Shown one piece after another: positions 32,919-46,398 of a stretch of DNA of 64,000 nt. Source of the DNA: Aureimonas sp. AU4 (lineage in GTDB: Bacteria; Pseudomonadota; Alphaproteobacteria; Rhizobiales; Rhizobiaceae). Position 1 is the stretch's first letter. Each line of letters opens with the position of its first letter. Below the pieces are notes generated by a model, which was not told where the DNA came from, did not search any database, and was given only the letters and a program-made list of their open reading frames with translations. Where the stretch lies: the NCBI RefSeq assembly GCF_001463765.1, contig NZ_BBWK01000040.1, forward strand, positions 1 to 64,000, written 5' to 3'. The position numbers and the translations under genes are program-made.

Positions 32919-34613
32919 TTACTCGCTGTCGCGCTTGTTCATCGCGGCGGCGAGGATGTCGCCGAGCGAGGCGCCGGAGTCGGTCGAGCCGTACTGCGCA
33001 ACGGCCTCCTTCTCCTCGGCGATCTGCAGCGCCTTGATCGACACGCCGACGCGGCGGGCCTTCTTGTCGAACTGCGTGATGCGGGCATCGACCTTCTGGC
33101 CGACCGAGAACTTCTCGGGGCGCTGGTCGTCGCGGTCGCGGCCGAGATCCGAGCGGCGGATGAAGGCCGAGAAGTCGGTGTCCACGATCTGGACCTCGAT
33201 ACCGCCCTCGTTCACCGCCGTCACCTCGCAGGTGACGATCGAGCCACGGCGCATCTCGCCGCTCTCGGCCGCCGTGGCGAAGGAATCGCCGCCGACCTGC
33301 TTGATGCCGAGCGAGATACGCTCCTTCTCGACGTCGACGTCGAGAACCTGCGCGCGCACCACGTCGCCCTTGTTGTACTCCTCGATGACCTGCTCGCCCG
33401 GACGGTTCCAGTCGAGGTCGGAGAGGTGCACCATGCCGTCGACGTCGTTCTCGAGGCCCACGAACAGACCGAACTCGGTCTTGTTCTTGACCTCGCCCTC
33501 GACGATCGTGCCGACCGGGAACTGGTCGCGGAACGCTTCCCAGGGGTTCTGGAGCGTCTGCTTGAGGCCGAGCGAGATGCGGCGCTTGACCGGATCGACC
33601 TCGAGCACGACCACTTCGACTTCCTGCGAGGTCGAAAGGATCTTGCCCGGATGGACGTTCTTCTTGGTCCAGCTCATCTCGGAGACGTGGATCAGGCCCT
33701 CGATGCCCGGCTCCAGCTCCACGAAGGCGCCGTAGTCGGTGATGTTGGTGACGCGACCCGTGACCTTGACGCCCATCGGGTACTTGACCCCGATGCCTTC
33801 CCAGGGATCGGCTTCCAGCTGCTTCATGCCCAGCGAGATGCGGTGCGTCTCCTGGTTGATGCGGATGATCTGGACCTTGACGGTCTGGCCGATCTGCAGG
33901 ATCTCGGTCGGGTGGTTCACGCGGCGCCACGCCATGTCGGTGACATGGAGCAGACCGTCGATGCCGCCGAGGTCGACGAACGCACCGTAGTCGGTGATGT
34001 TCTTGACCACGCCCTCGACGACCTGACCCTCCTCGAGGTTCTGGACGATCTCGGAACGCTGCTCGGCGCGGCTCTCCTCGAGGACCGTGCGGCGCGACAC
34101 GACGATGTTGCCGCGGCGCTTGTCCATCTTGAGGATCTGGAACGGCTGCGGCGTGTTCATCAGCGGGCCGACGTCGCGGATCGGACGGATGTCGACCTGG
34201 GAGCGCGGCAGGAAGGCCACGGCGCCGTCGAGGTCGACCGTGAAGCCGCCCTTGACCTGGTTGAAGATCTGGCCTTCGACCTTCTCGCCGGCGTTGAACT
34301 TGACCTCGAGCTTGACCCAGCTCTCCTCGCGGCGCGCCTTGTCGCGCGAGAGGACGGCCTCGCCCAGCGCATTCTCGATGCGCTCGACATAGACCTCGAC
34401 CGTGTCACCGACCTTGAGCTCGGTGGCGCGGCCGCCGAACTCCTTGAGGGCCACGCGGCCCTCGACCTTCAGACCGGCGTCGATGACCGCCATGTCCTTC
34501 TCGATCGCGACCACGGTTCCCTTGACGACGGCGCCTTCGGCGACATCCTGCTCGTGGAACGAGGCTTCGAGAAGCGCGGCGAAATCGTCGCGCGAAACTG
34601 CTGCGTTGGACAT
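32919..34613 (-). CDS. rpsA: 30S ribosomal protein S1
   Basis: A 564-residue protein with the usual succession of six S1 (OB-fold) domains, recognisable by repeats such as DYGAFVDLGGIDGLLHVTDM, DYGAFVELEPGIEGLIHVSE and EFGLFVGLENDVDGMVHLSD. It binds mRNA leaders and the 30S platform to start translation. An AGGAG ribosome-binding site precedes the ATG. It is downstream of cmk with a 238-bp gap that probably contains its own promoter, and it has a strong terminator. Confidence 0.98.
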   Translation of the reverse strand: MSNAAVSRDDFAALLEASFHEQDVAEGAVVKGTVVAIEKDMAVIDAGLKVEGRVALKEFGGRATELKVGDTVEVYVERIENALGEAVLSRDKARREESWVKLEVKFNAGEKVEGQIFNQVKGGFTVDLDGAVAFLPRSQVDIRPIRDVGPLMNTPQPFQILKMDKRRGNIVVSRRTVLEESRAEQRSEIVQNLEEGQVVEGVVKNITDYGAFVDLGGIDGLLHVTDMAWRRVNHPTEILQIGQTVKVQIIRINQETHRISLGMKQLEADPWEGIGVKYPMGVKVTGRVTNITDYGAFVELEPGIEGLIHVSEMSWTKKNVHPGKILSTSQEVEVVVLEVDPVKRRISLGLKQTLQNPWEAFRDQFPVGTIVEGEVKNKTEFGLFVGLENDVDGMVHLSDLDWNRPGEQVIEEYNKGDVVRAQVLDVDVEKERISLGIKQVGGDSFATAAESGEMRRGSIVTCEVTAVNEGGIEVQIVDTDFSAFIRRSDLGRDRDDQRPEKFSVGQKVDARITQFDKKARRVGVSIKALQIAEEKEAVAQYGSTDSGASLGDILAAAMNKRDSE

Positions 34614-34851
34614 TCGTTCTCCTAAAGGTCCCCTGGTCGCGCCGGGCGCGGATCGGAGGGGACTAGCGCCTTCGGTTCGTGTTGCGGATGCCGGATCGGC
34701 GGTCCCGTTCCGGCCGGGAAGGGCGGGAACAAGCGGACGGGGCTCCCATCGGGAACGCCCATCCGCACTCGGCGCGAGGACCGGCCGGCGGCGGTTGTCA
34801 TGCGGATGCGGCCCGGCCGCCCGCCCCTTTGGGGGAGCCGGCCGTCGAGCC

Positions 34852-35488
34852 TTAGGAAATTCTAGATGGCGATGCGTCGACGATCGCGCAAGCCGCCCGG
34901 AACGCCGCCTCTATATCCAAGTCGCTGGTATCCAGCAAGCTCGCGTCGGCGGCGGGGCGAAGCGGCGCGGTGCTGCGGCCCGAGTCGCGCGCGTCGCGCC
35001 CTCGCACCTCGGCCAGGATCTGATCGAAGTCGACGCCCCGCCCCTTGGCGAGAAGCTCGTCGGTTCGCCGGCGCGCGCGCACCTCCGCGCTCGCGGTCAC
35101 GAAGATCTTCACGTCGGCCCCCGGGCAGATCACGGTCCCGATGTCGCGCCCGTCCAGAACCGCGCCGCCGGGGCGGCGGGCAAAGTCGCGCTGGAAGTCG
35201 GCGAGCGCCTCGCGCACCTGCGGATGCGCGGCCACTCGGCTCGCCCACTCGCCCGCCTCGTGGCCGCGCAGGGATCCGTCGTCGAGATGGCTCGGCACGA
35301 GCTCGCGCGCAAGCCGCCCTGCGGCCTCCGCATCGTCCGGGTCGACGCCGCGCTCGCGTGCGAGCCGCCCCACCGCGCGGTACAGAAGCCCCGTGTCGAG
35401 GTAGCCGAGCCCGTAGTGCTCGGCGAGGCGCTTGGCGAGCGTGCCCTTGCCGGCGGCGGCCGGTCCGTCGATCGCGATCACGTAAGGG

Positions 35489-35496
<8 letters not shown>
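34852..35496 (-). CDS. cmk: Cytidylate kinase
   Basis: A 214-residue enzyme that phosphorylates CMP and dCMP using ATP. The P-loop is IDGPAAAGKGTLAK (11-19), followed by LDTGLLYRAVG, and the late DGRDIGTVICPGADVKIFVTAS is typical. The ATG at 35,496 overlaps the stop of the upstream membrane-protein gene by 8 bp. The residues upstream of it in frame are antisense-like and excluded. Part of the aroA-cmk-rpsA operon. Confidence 0.96.
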
Positions 35497-39566
<4,070 letters not shown>

Positions 39567-39576
39567 CAACCTGGCT

Positions 39577-39601
39577 GCGCCCCGCGACGAAGGCGGGGCG
39601 C
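39577..39601. terminator. Hairpin between convergent genes
   Basis: A perfect 9-bp stem (GCGCCCCGC / GCGGGGCGC) with a 7-nt loop in the 48-bp gap between the glycosyltransferase and the permease-type gene, a likely bidirectional terminator. Confidence 0.6.
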
Positions 39602-39614
39602 TCATTTCGAGAAT

Positions 39615-40640
39615 TTACTGCGCCGGAACGCCCGCCGACCAGCGGTCCCAGTTCGCCAGGATATCGCTGGTCAGCGCATGGCCGACGCGATAGGCGTTCT
39701 CGGTGGCGAGCGGAAAGCCGCCCGAGCGCGCCTTCAGCGACTGGAAGGCATCGCCCCCTTCGGGCTCGCGGTCGAAGTTGGACGCCGTGCGCAGGAGCGC
39801 GACGCGGTCAAACCGGAGGAGACCCGCCATGTCGCCCCGCTGGAGAGCGGTCAGCGTGGCGTTGTCCTCCATCTGCGTGGTGCAGTAGTTGCCCTTGCCG
39901 TCGGTCGCGGCCTTCACCAGCTCCGCCATCGCGTCGGCCAGGCGCTTTCCGTGCCAGTAGGTGTCGCTGGACAGCGTGTCGCAGATCGAGACGACCGGCG
40001 CCGCGCTTCCCGGCCCCTTGCCGTAGTTCGCGCGATAGCTCTTCGCCTCGTCGCCGTCGAGAAGCTCGACGTCCTTGGACAGCGCGTAGGCCCGCTGCAG
40101 AAGGCCCTCGTTCAACTCGTAGAGCTCGGTCTTGGAGCCCCAGGTCGCCTTCTCGCCGGGCGCCTTCGCTCCCAGCGCCAGCGCGCCCGAGCTCCATCCC
40201 GCCGGGATCTGGCGCGCGTCGATGTCGTGGCGCAGGCCGCCGTCCACCGCGTAGCGCGCCCAGTGCGCCGAGCCGAGCGTGCCGTCGTCGGGATCGACGC
40301 CCGCGATGCCGGCGATCAGGAAGTAGGTCTGCGAGAGGTCGAACCGGCCGCTGTAGACCATGGCGGAAACCGAGCTGGCCGCGTTCGCGAAACCCATCGC
40401 CGTCGTCATGTGACAGAGACCCTCGGTGCCGCAATGGACCTCGGGATACTCGGCGGACAGGCCCGGCACCTTGACGACGTCCGTCAGGTTCTCGTTGGCG
40501 AGCCACGGCTTGGCCTCGTCGCCGAACATCGTGATCACGAAGACCTTGGGCGCGATCGGCTTGCTGTCCTCAGCGAGAGCCGGCGTAGCGAGGGTGGCCA
40601 GCGCGGCCAGCGAGCCGGCGACGATCCGTTTGCGTTTCAT
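39615..40640 (-). CDS. Purine nucleoside permease-type (NUP family) exported protein
   Basis: A 341-residue protein of the NUP family (PF06516), named after a yeast nucleoside permease but resembling nucleoside phosphorylase folds. A signal peptide (IVAGSLAALATLATPALAED) is followed by PKVFVITMFGDEAKPW, YFLIAGIAGVDPDDGTLGSAHWA, and the C-terminal MEDNATLTALQRG. Periplasmic nucleoside handling is plausible. The ATG at 40,640 has an AGGA site; an upstream ATG at 40,670 is less likely. Confidence 0.85.
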   Translation of the reverse strand: MKRKRIVAGSLAALATLATPALAEDSKPIAPKVFVITMFGDEAKPWLANENLTDVVKVPGLSAEYPEVHCGTEGLCHMTTAMGFANAASSVSAMVYSGRFDLSQTYFLIAGIAGVDPDDGTLGSAHWARYAVDGGLRHDIDARQIPAGWSSGALALGAKAPGEKATWGSKTELYELNEGLLQRAYALSKDVELLDGDEAKSYRANYGKGPGSAAPVVSICDTLSSDTYWHGKRLADAMAELVKAATDGKGNYCTTQMEDNATLTALQRGDMAGLLRFDRVALLRTASNFDREPEGGDAFQSLKARSGGFPLATENAYRVGHALTSDILANWDRWSAGVPAQ

Positions 40641-40846
40641 GTCGGGTCCTTCTGCGGGTGGAACGAACAACGGAGCCTAAGAGCCGGGGGGCCGGGCGGA
40701 CGCAAGCCTCAAAGCTAAGGCAGCCGACCGATTTCGCTGGATCGGCTCATCCCGTCGGCAGGATACCCGTCCCTGCCTAGGCAAGCGGCGCCGGCTGCCC
40801 GGTTCGGCGGCGGTCGCGCTGCGGGACGGCGAGGCCCGACGTTCCC

Positions 40847-41644
40847 TCACTCCCCGTCGTCGGGTATCGCCAGCAGATGGCCGCAGGCCTTGCAGTGGAC
40901 GGCGTCCGGCTCGTGGCGCTCCAGCGCGCAGCGCGGACAACGGAAGAAGACCTTGTAGGGGCGGAACACGGCCTGCGCGAGACGCACGAAGAGCGAGATG
41001 CCGACGATCATGGTCACGATCGAGGTCAGCTTGCCCGCCACGCCCGGCAGCGTGACGTCGCCGAAGCCGGTGGTCGTCACCGTCGCCACCGTGAAGTAGA
41101 GCGCGTCGACATAGCCCTCGATGCCCGAACCCGGCCTCGCGAACGCCGTGTAGACGAAGCCGGTGATCACGAAGAGGCAGGTGACGAGGTTGATCAGCGC
41201 CCGCGCCGCGTCCTCATAGGCGCGCCAGCGGCCCCGGCGCACCGGGCGCCACAGGACCTCCTTGTGCGACAGCGTCCAGATCTTCAGGACGCGCAGGAAG
41301 CCGAGGCTGAAGAAATAGCTCGGCGCCACCAGCGTCAGGAGGACGATGAGATCGATCCAGACCGTCGGGCGCCGAAGCCAGCGCGACAGGCGCGGCGCCG
41401 CCAGCGCCCGCGCCAGGAGGTCGAGCCCCACCACCAGCGCCGCCGCATAGTCGAGCCACAGGAAGGTGCGCCGGTTCTCGATCAGCGGACTCGCGATGAA
41501 GAAGGCGACGATCAGGACGTCGACCGCCGCCATCGCCGCCTGGAAGCGGAGCGCCGCCGGATGGTCGGAATGGTAGAGCGCGTCGAGCCGTCGGCGCAGG
41601 CGCCGGAAGCGGGTCTCGGCGGGTTCGGAAGCGGTCGTGGTCAT
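40847..41644 (-). CDS. Voltage-gated-type K+ channel with C-terminal zinc ribbon
   Basis: A 265-residue protein with about six membrane segments. The selectivity filter is TTTGFGD (190-196), preceded by a pore helix (ALYFTVATV), so K+ selectivity is likely. The S4-like segment is weakly charged. After the last helix, C236/C239 and C251/C254 (CPRC, CKAC) form a predicted zinc-ribbon at the cytoplasmic end, unusual for a channel of this size. It might sense metal or redox state or help tetramer assembly, which is inference. Confidence 0.85.
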   Translation of the reverse strand: MTTTASEPAETRFRRLRRRLDALYHSDHPAALRFQAAMAAVDVLIVAFFIASPLIENRRTFLWLDYAAALVVGLDLLARALAAPRLSRWLRRPTVWIDLIVLLTLVAPSYFFSLGFLRVLKIWTLSHKEVLWRPVRRGRWRAYEDAARALINLVTCLFVITGFVYTAFARPGSGIEGYVDALYFTVATVTTTGFGDVTLPGVAGKLTSIVTMIVGISLFVRLAQAVFRPYKVFFRCPRCALERHEPDAVHCKACGHLLAIPDDGE

Positions 41645-41775
41645 GCCCGCGGAAAGCTAGGGCATCGCTGTCGGACCGCGAGGCGGCCGGCATGGGCCGC
41701 TCAGGCCTTTTCGCTTGCTCCGTCGTCGTTTCGAACCCATTCTCGCCCGGCGGTGCAACGCGGCGCGGGGCGGTC

Positions 41776-42348
41776 ATGCTTCTTCTGGTTCTCGGCCTCG
41801 TGCTGTTTCTCGGCATCCACTCGCTGCGCATCGCCGGCGACGGCCCGCGCGCGGCCATCGTCGCCCGGCTCGGAGACGGCCCCTACAAGGGGCTCTACTC
41901 CGTTCTGTCGCTGGCCGGCCTCGTCCTGATCGGCCAGGGCTACGGCCATGCGCTGGCCGCTTCCGGCATGGCCTGGACGCCGCCGACCGGCCTTCGCCAC
42001 CTCGCGCTTCTTCTCGTGCCGATCGCCTTCGTGCTCGTCGCCAGCGCCTATGCGCCGGCCGGGCGCATCAAGCGCCTCGCGCGCCATCCGATGGTGCTCG
42101 GCGTCGGCCTCTGGGCGCTCGGCCATCTCCTGGCCAACGGCGAGACCGCCAACGTCGTCCTGTTCGGCGCCTTTCTCGTCTGGGCCGCGGCGGACTACGC
42201 CGGCTCGCTCCGCCGTGCGCCCCAGCCCGTCGCCGGCCCCGTCTCGCCGAAGGGCGACGCCATCGCCGTCACGGTCGGCCTCGGCCTCGCCCTTGCCTTC
42301 ATCCTTGGCCTGCACCAGTGGCTGATCGGCGTCTCGCCGCTCCAGTGA
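41776..42348 (+). CDS. NnrU family membrane protein
   Basis: A 190-residue protein with five to six hydrophobic segments. HSLRIAGDGPRAAIVARLGDGPYKGLYSVLSLAGL and RHPMVLGVGLWALGHLLANGETANVVLFGAF match the NnrU family, linked to denitrification in some species and related to isoprenylcysteine methyltransferase folds. No nitrogen-oxide genes are in the window, so the denitrification link is not supported here. Ends 7 bp from hslV, convergent. Confidence 0.9.
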   Translation: MLLLVLGLVLFLGIHSLRIAGDGPRAAIVARLGDGPYKGLYSVLSLAGLVLIGQGYGHALAASGMAWTPPTGLRHLALLLVPIAFVLVASAYAPAGRIKRLARHPMVLGVGLWALGHLLANGETANVVLFGAFLVWAAADYAGSLRRAPQPVAGPVSPKGDAIAVTVGLGLALAFILGLHQWLIGVSPLQ

Positions 42349-42355
42349 CGCGCCC

Positions 42356-42916
42356 TCAGGCCGCGTCCATCGCCTCCAGGACGACGTTGTCGTTGGTGTA
42401 GATGCAGATCTCGGCCGCGATGCGCATCGCGCGCCGCGCGATCTCCTCGGCGTCGAGGTCCGTGTCCGCGAGCGCCCGCGCCGCCGCCAGCGCGTAGTTG
42501 CCGCCCGAGCCGATCGCGATCACCCCGTTCTCGGGCTCCAAGACGTCGCCGTTGCCGGTCAGCGTCAGCGTCACGTTCCGGTCCGCCACGATCATCATCG
42601 CCTCGAGCCGGCGCAGATAGCGGTCCGTACGCCAGTCCTTGGCCAGTTCCACGCAGGCGCGCGTCAGCTGGTCGGGATACTGCTCGAGCTTGGCCTCCAG
42701 CCGCTCCAGGAGCGTGAACGCGTCCGCCGTCGCCCCCGCGAAGCCCGCGATCACCTGCCCGTTCTTGCCGAGCCGCCGGACCTTCTTAGCGTTGCCCTTC
42801 ATCACCGTGTTGCCCAGCGACACCTGACCGTCGCCCGCCACCACGACACGCCCGTTCTTGCGCACCGTGACGATCGTCGTCCCGTACATCGTCGCCGGAT
42901 CATGCCTGTCCATCAT
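42356..42916 (-). CDS. hslV: ATP-dependent protease subunit HslV
   Basis: A 186-residue threonine peptidase of the HslUV (ClpQY) proteasome-like protease. After a short propeptide the mature N-terminus is Thr in [58 protein letters not shown] is diagnostic. The ATG at 42,916 is chosen; 42,913 and 42,925 are close alternatives, and the long open extension to 43,075 has no family similarity. Its ATPase partner hslU is 10 kb away, beyond the his and coaA genes. Confidence 0.95.
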   Translation of the reverse strand: MMDRHDPATMYGTTIVTVRKNGRVVVAGDGQVSLGNTVMKGNAKKVRRLGKNGQVIAGFAGATADAFTLLERLEAKLEQYPDQLTRACVELAKDWRTDRYLRRLEAMMIVADRNVTLTLTGNGDVLEPENGVIAIGSGGNYALAAARALADTDLDAEEIARRAMRIAAEICIYTNDNVVLEAMDAA

Positions 42917-43261
42917 CACACCCATCCACGCCGGGCCCAACGCCCGCTCGCCGCCCATATGGGCGCGCGGCGCGGCGACCCCAAGGGCGCGGGGCGCGCG
43001 GGGTCGTGGCGGGGCTATCGCCCCGGTCCCCATCCGGGAACGAATTCCCGGACCCTTCCCTTCGTTTGGTAACATGTCCCAGGCCGGGCGGGGCCTGTGG
43101 CCCCGCCCGGCCTGGGAAACCTCTTCGACGAAGGAGGGTGCAGGGACATCATGTCCCTGCCGGGTCGAGGGCGGAGCCCCGTCTTGTACCCCGAACGCCC
43201 GCGCCCTTTTGGTCCGCGTCGCCGCGCGCTATGGGGAGGCGACAGCGTTTGGAGACGGGTG
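42917..43261. repeat. Intergenic palindrome cluster between hslV and hisB (345 bp, no gene)
   Basis: Three separate inverted repeats are stacked here: an 8-bp stem at 43,033-43,052 (TCCGGGAA / TTCCCGGA), a 19-bp stem with a TGT loop at 43,077-43,117, and a 10-bp stem with a one-base centre at 43,140-43,160 (GCAGGGACAT / ATGTCCCTGC). The gene pair is divergent, so these are not ordinary terminators. It resembles a REP-like intergenic repeat element. No second copy is visible in the window. Confidence 0.6.
43077..43117. repeat. 19-bp perfect inverted repeat with 3-nt loop
   Basis: Arms at 43,077-43,095 and 43,099-43,117, all bases paired, loop TGT. It is the strongest hairpin in the window and lies upstream of both divergent genes. 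Confidence 0.8.
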
Positions 43262-43870
43262 ATGGGTGAGACGGCGGGCCGGCGGGATGCGAGCGTGGAG
43301 CGCGCGACCAAGGAGACGCAGATCCGGGTTCGGGTGGATCTCGACGGGCAGGGCCAGGCGCGCGTCGCGACGGGCGTCGGCTTCTTCGACCATATGCTCG
43401 ATCACCTCTCGCGCCATTCGCTGATCGACATCGACGTCGAGGCGAAGGGCGACTATCACATCGACGACCACCACACGGTGGAGGATGTCGGCATCGCGCT
43501 GGGGCAGGCGATCCGCCGGGCGATGGGCGAGCGGCGGGGCATCCGGCGCTATGCGTCGCTGGATCTGGCGATGGACGAGTGCCTGACGCGCGCGGCGGTG
43601 GACGTCTCGGGTCGGCCGTTCCTCGTCTTCCGCACGCGCTTCACGGCGGAGAAGATCGGAACCTTCGACACGGAGCTGGTGCGTGAGTTCTTTCAGGCGC
43701 TGGCGATCAACGCGGGGCTGACGCTGCATATCGAGACGCTCTACGGCGAGAACTCGCACCACATCGCGGAGACCTGCTTCAAGGCGGTGGCGCGGGTGCT
43801 CGGCGAGGCGCTGTCGATCGACCCCCGCCAGGCCGACCTCGTGCCCTCCACCAAAGGCATGCTGGCGTGA
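43262..43870 (+). CDS. hisB: Imidazoleglycerol-phosphate dehydratase
   Basis: A 202-residue monofunctional HisB, sixth step of histidine synthesis. The metal-binding motifs are [34 protein letters not shown] and the late [13 protein letters not shown]. There is no N-terminal HisN phosphatase domain. The ATG at 43,262 has GGAG 8 bp upstream. It opens the his cluster and overlaps the next gene through GTGA. Confidence 0.97.
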   Translation: MGETAGRRDASVERATKETQIRVRVDLDGQGQARVATGVGFFDHMLDHLSRHSLIDIDVEAKGDYHIDDHHTVEDVGIALGQAIRRAMGERRGIRRYASLDLAMDECLTRAAVDVSGRPFLVFRTRFTAEKIGTFDTELVREFFQALAINAGLTLHIETLYGENSHHIAETCFKAVARVLGEALSIDPRQADLVPSTKGMLA

Positions 43871-44337
43871 CGACGCGCTGGCGCGTCTTCGAGCGGGAAG
43901 CGGCGCGGGAGCCGAGCGAGACGGCGCGCTTCGTGCCGGAGCGCTTCTCGTGGGCAGCGCTGGTGCTGCCGCCGCTCTGGCTCGCGCGCCACCGCCTCTG
44001 TTGGTGGGCGGCGGGCGCGCTGGTCCTGGAGATCGCCTTTCCCGCGCTCGGCGCCCTGTCGGCGGCGCCTGGCATCGGCGGCCTCCTGTCGCTGCTTCTC
44101 GGCCTCCTCGTCGCGCTGGAGGGGCCGGGCCTTCGGGCGCGGCGCCTGGAGCGGCGGGGCTGGCGCGAGCGCGCGGCCTTCGAGGCACGCGATCTGCCGG
44201 AAGCGGAAATCCTCTACTACGGGCGTGGGCGACGCTTTGAGGGCACGGGCGGCGAGACGCCGACACCCGTCGCGGTGCTGCCGCCGCGCCCGGCCCGTAC
44301 CCTCTTCGATCCCCCTTCCTCGGGACTGCGTGCATGA
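43867..44337 (+). CDS. DUF2628 family membrane protein in the his cluster
   Basis: A 156-residue protein that begins at a GTG overlapping the hisB stop and overlaps hisH by ATGA. It shows the DUF2628 pattern [28 protein letters not shown], followed by hydrophobic stretches and a polar proline-rich C-terminus. The gene is often found between hisB and hisH in Hyphomicrobiales. Function unknown; membrane location predicted. Confidence 0.85.
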   Translation: MTTRWRVFEREAAREPSETARFVPERFSWAALVLPPLWLARHRLCWWAAGALVLEIAFPALGALSAAPGIGGLLSLLLGLLVALEGPGLRARRLERRGWRERAAFEARDLPEAEILYYGRGRRFEGTGGETPTPVAVLPPRPARTLFDPPSSGLRA

Positions 44338-44990
44338 GCGAGACGGTCGCGATCATCGACTACGGTTCGGGCAACCTGCGCTCGGCCGCGAAAGCCTTCG
44401 AGCGGGCGGTCGCCGAGGCCGGGACGGATGTGCGGGTTCTCGTCACCGAGGACCCGGACGCGGTGCGCCGGGCGGACCGCGTGGTGCTGCCGGGCGTCGG
44501 CGCCTATGCGGACTGTCGGGCGGGCCTGGCGGCGGTGCCGGGCATGGAGACGGCGCTGCGCGAGGCGGTGGAGGGGCGCGGCGTGCCGTTCCTCGGCATC
44601 TGCGTCGGCATGCAGCTCATGTCGGACCGGGGCCTGGAGAAGACCGTGACGCAGGGGCTCGGCTGGATCGGCGGCGACGTCGAGCCGATCGTGCCGTCCG
44701 ACCCTCAGCTCAAGGTTCCGCAGATCGGCTGGAACACGATCCGCCAGCACCGCGACCATGCGCTTCTGGAGGGGATCGCGACCGGCGAGACGGGGCTGCA
44801 TGCCTATTTCGTCCATTCCTACCATCTGGTCGCGACGCGGCCCGAGGAGGTGGTGGCGAGCGTCGACTACGGCGGCGCGGTCACCGCGATCGTGGCGCGC
44901 GACAACCGCGCGGGCACCCAGTTCCATCCCGAGAAGAGCCAGACGCTGGGTCTCCGGCTCATCGCGAACTTCCTGCGCTGGAGGCCCTGA
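44334..44990 (+). CDS. hisH: Imidazole glycerol phosphate synthase, glutamine amidotransferase subunit
   Basis: A 218-residue class I glutamine amidotransferase supplying ammonia to HisF. Catalytic triad: C90 (GICVGMQLM), H198 and E200 (TQFHPEKS). Starts with [13 protein letters not shown]. Its stop overlaps the hisA start by one base (TGATG). Confidence 0.97.
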   Translation: MSETVAIIDYGSGNLRSAAKAFERAVAEAGTDVRVLVTEDPDAVRRADRVVLPGVGAYADCRAGLAAVPGMETALREAVEGRGVPFLGICVGMQLMSDRGLEKTVTQGLGWIGGDVEPIVPSDPQLKVPQIGWNTIRQHRDHALLEGIATGETGLHAYFVHSYHLVATRPEEVVASVDYGGAVTAIVARDNRAGTQFHPEKSQTLGLRLIANFLRWRP

Positions 44991-45727
44991 TGCCGACCCT
45001 CTTTCCCGCCATCGACCTGAAGAACGGCGAGTGCGTGCGCCTGAAGCTCGGCCTGATGGACGAGGCGACGGTCTACAACACGGACCCGGCCGCGCAGGCG
45101 CGCGCCTTCCGCACGCAGGGCTTCACGCATCTCCACGTGGTCGACCTCGACGGGGCGTTCGCGGGCCGCGCGGTGAACGGCGCGGCGGTGGAGGCGATCC
45201 TGGGTGCGGTCGGAGCCGAGATGCGCGTCCAGCTCGGCGGCGGCATCCGCACGCTGGAGGACGTCGAGCGCTGGCTCGGGCTCGGCCTGTCGCGCGTCAT
45301 CCTCGGCACGGTGGCAGTGCGCGATCCCGCCCTCGTGCGCGAGGCGGCGCGGCTCTTTCCCGGCCAGGTCGTGGTGGGCATCGACGCCAAAAGCGGCCGC
45401 GTCGCGGTCGAGGGCTGGGCGGAAGCGTCGGAACTCACCGCGACCGAGCTGGCGCTCCGCTTCGCGGATGCCGGGGTGGCGGCGATCGTCTACACCGACA
45501 TCGACCGCGACGGCGTCCTGGCCGGCATCAACTGGGAGGCGACGATCGCGCTTGGGTCTTCCGTGCCGATCCCGGTGATCGCGAGCGGGGGTCTCGCCTC
45601 GATCGAGGACGTCCGGCGCCTCGCCTCGCCCGACGCCTCGCATCTGGAAGGCGCCATTACCGGCCGCGCCCTCTACGACGGCCGCCTCGACCCGGCCGAG
45701 GCGCTGCGCGTGCTGGCGGCGGCCTGA
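44990..45727 (+). CDS. hisA: ProFAR isomerase
   Basis: A 245-residue (beta/alpha)8 barrel that isomerises ProFAR to PRFAR. The phosphate-binding and catalytic motifs [38 protein letters not shown] and [13 protein letters not shown] are intact. It is followed within 6 bp by a perfect parS-like site. Confidence 0.97.
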   Translation: MPTLFPAIDLKNGECVRLKLGLMDEATVYNTDPAAQARAFRTQGFTHLHVVDLDGAFAGRAVNGAAVEAILGAVGAEMRVQLGGGIRTLEDVERWLGLGLSRVILGTVAVRDPALVREAARLFPGQVVVGIDAKSGRVAVEGWAEASELTATELALRFADAGVAAIVYTDIDRDGVLAGINWEATIALGSSVPIPVIASGGLASIEDVRRLASPDASHLEGAITGRALYDGRLDPAEALRVLAAA

Positions 45728-45732
45728 CCGCT

Positions 45733-45746
45733 GTTTCACGTGAAAC
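45733..45746. promoter_or_regulatory. parS-like site, perfect GTTTCACGTGAAAC
   Basis: A 14-bp perfect palindrome with a 5' T and 3' C, between hisA and the Uma2 gene. It matches parS at 15 of 16 positions. Confidence 0.65.
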
Positions 45747-45791
45747 CGCCGCGCCCTTTCGGGGGGCTCGCGGCGGCGCTATGTTAGCGGC

Positions 45792-46349
45792 ATGAACGTC
45801 CAGACGCCGACCATCCGGACTGCCGACGACTTCCTGCGCTGGAACGAGGGCCGCGCGGGCAAGCTCGAATTCGTACGGGGAAGGATCACCGGCATGATGA
45901 CAGGCGGCTCGAGGCGTCACGCCGAGCTCTTCCTGCAGCTGGCCTTCCTGTTGAAGCGAGACCTGACCGACCCCTCGCTTCGCATCACGGCGGCCGACTA
46001 TGCCGTACGGACTCCCGTCGGCATCCGATACCCCGACGTTCTGGTTCACCGGGCCGAGGGCGACGGACGGGATCTGGCGACCGGCGAGCCTTTGTTCATC
46101 GCCGAGATCCTGTCGCCGTCGACACTGGCGACGGATTTCGGGGAGAAGGCTGCGGAGTACACCGCGCTTCCCACCCTCCTGCACTACCTCGTCCTGTCGC
46201 AGGACGAGCCGCGCGCCTGGCTCTGGCGGCGTGGCGAGGACGGGGCTTTCGGCCCGCCCGAAATGACTGCAGGCGCGCAGGAAAGCGTCGCGCTGGACGG
46301 CTTCGGCCTGACCCTTTCCCTTGCCGAGCTCTATCGCGGCATCGCATAA
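45792..46349 (+). CDS. Uma2 family endonuclease-like protein
   Basis: A 185-residue protein of the Uma2/DUF820 family with a PD-(D/E)xK restriction-endonuclease-like fold: [30 protein letters not shown] (Asp of the site) and [17 protein letters not shown] (E-x-L/V). It lies inside the his cluster between hisA and hisF, where it splits the usual contiguous order. A cargo or defence-related origin is possible; its biological role is unknown. Confidence 0.85.
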   Translation: MNVQTPTIRTADDFLRWNEGRAGKLEFVRGRITGMMTGGSRRHAELFLQLAFLLKRDLTDPSLRITAADYAVRTPVGIRYPDVLVHRAEGDGRDLATGEPLFIAEILSPSTLATDFGEKAAEYTALPTLLHYLVLSQDEPRAWLWRRGEDGAFGPPEMTAGAQESVALDGFGLTLSLAELYRGIA

Positions 46350-46398
46350 GCCGCCCCGAGGCGCTCCTGGCGCCGCCCCTTTCCACAGGCCGTTTCCC

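Noticed and set aside
43097-43261. Long N-terminal extension of HisB
   Set aside because: The frame is open but passes through a palindrome and has no HisB similarity; a good ribosome-binding site precedes the ATG at 43,262.
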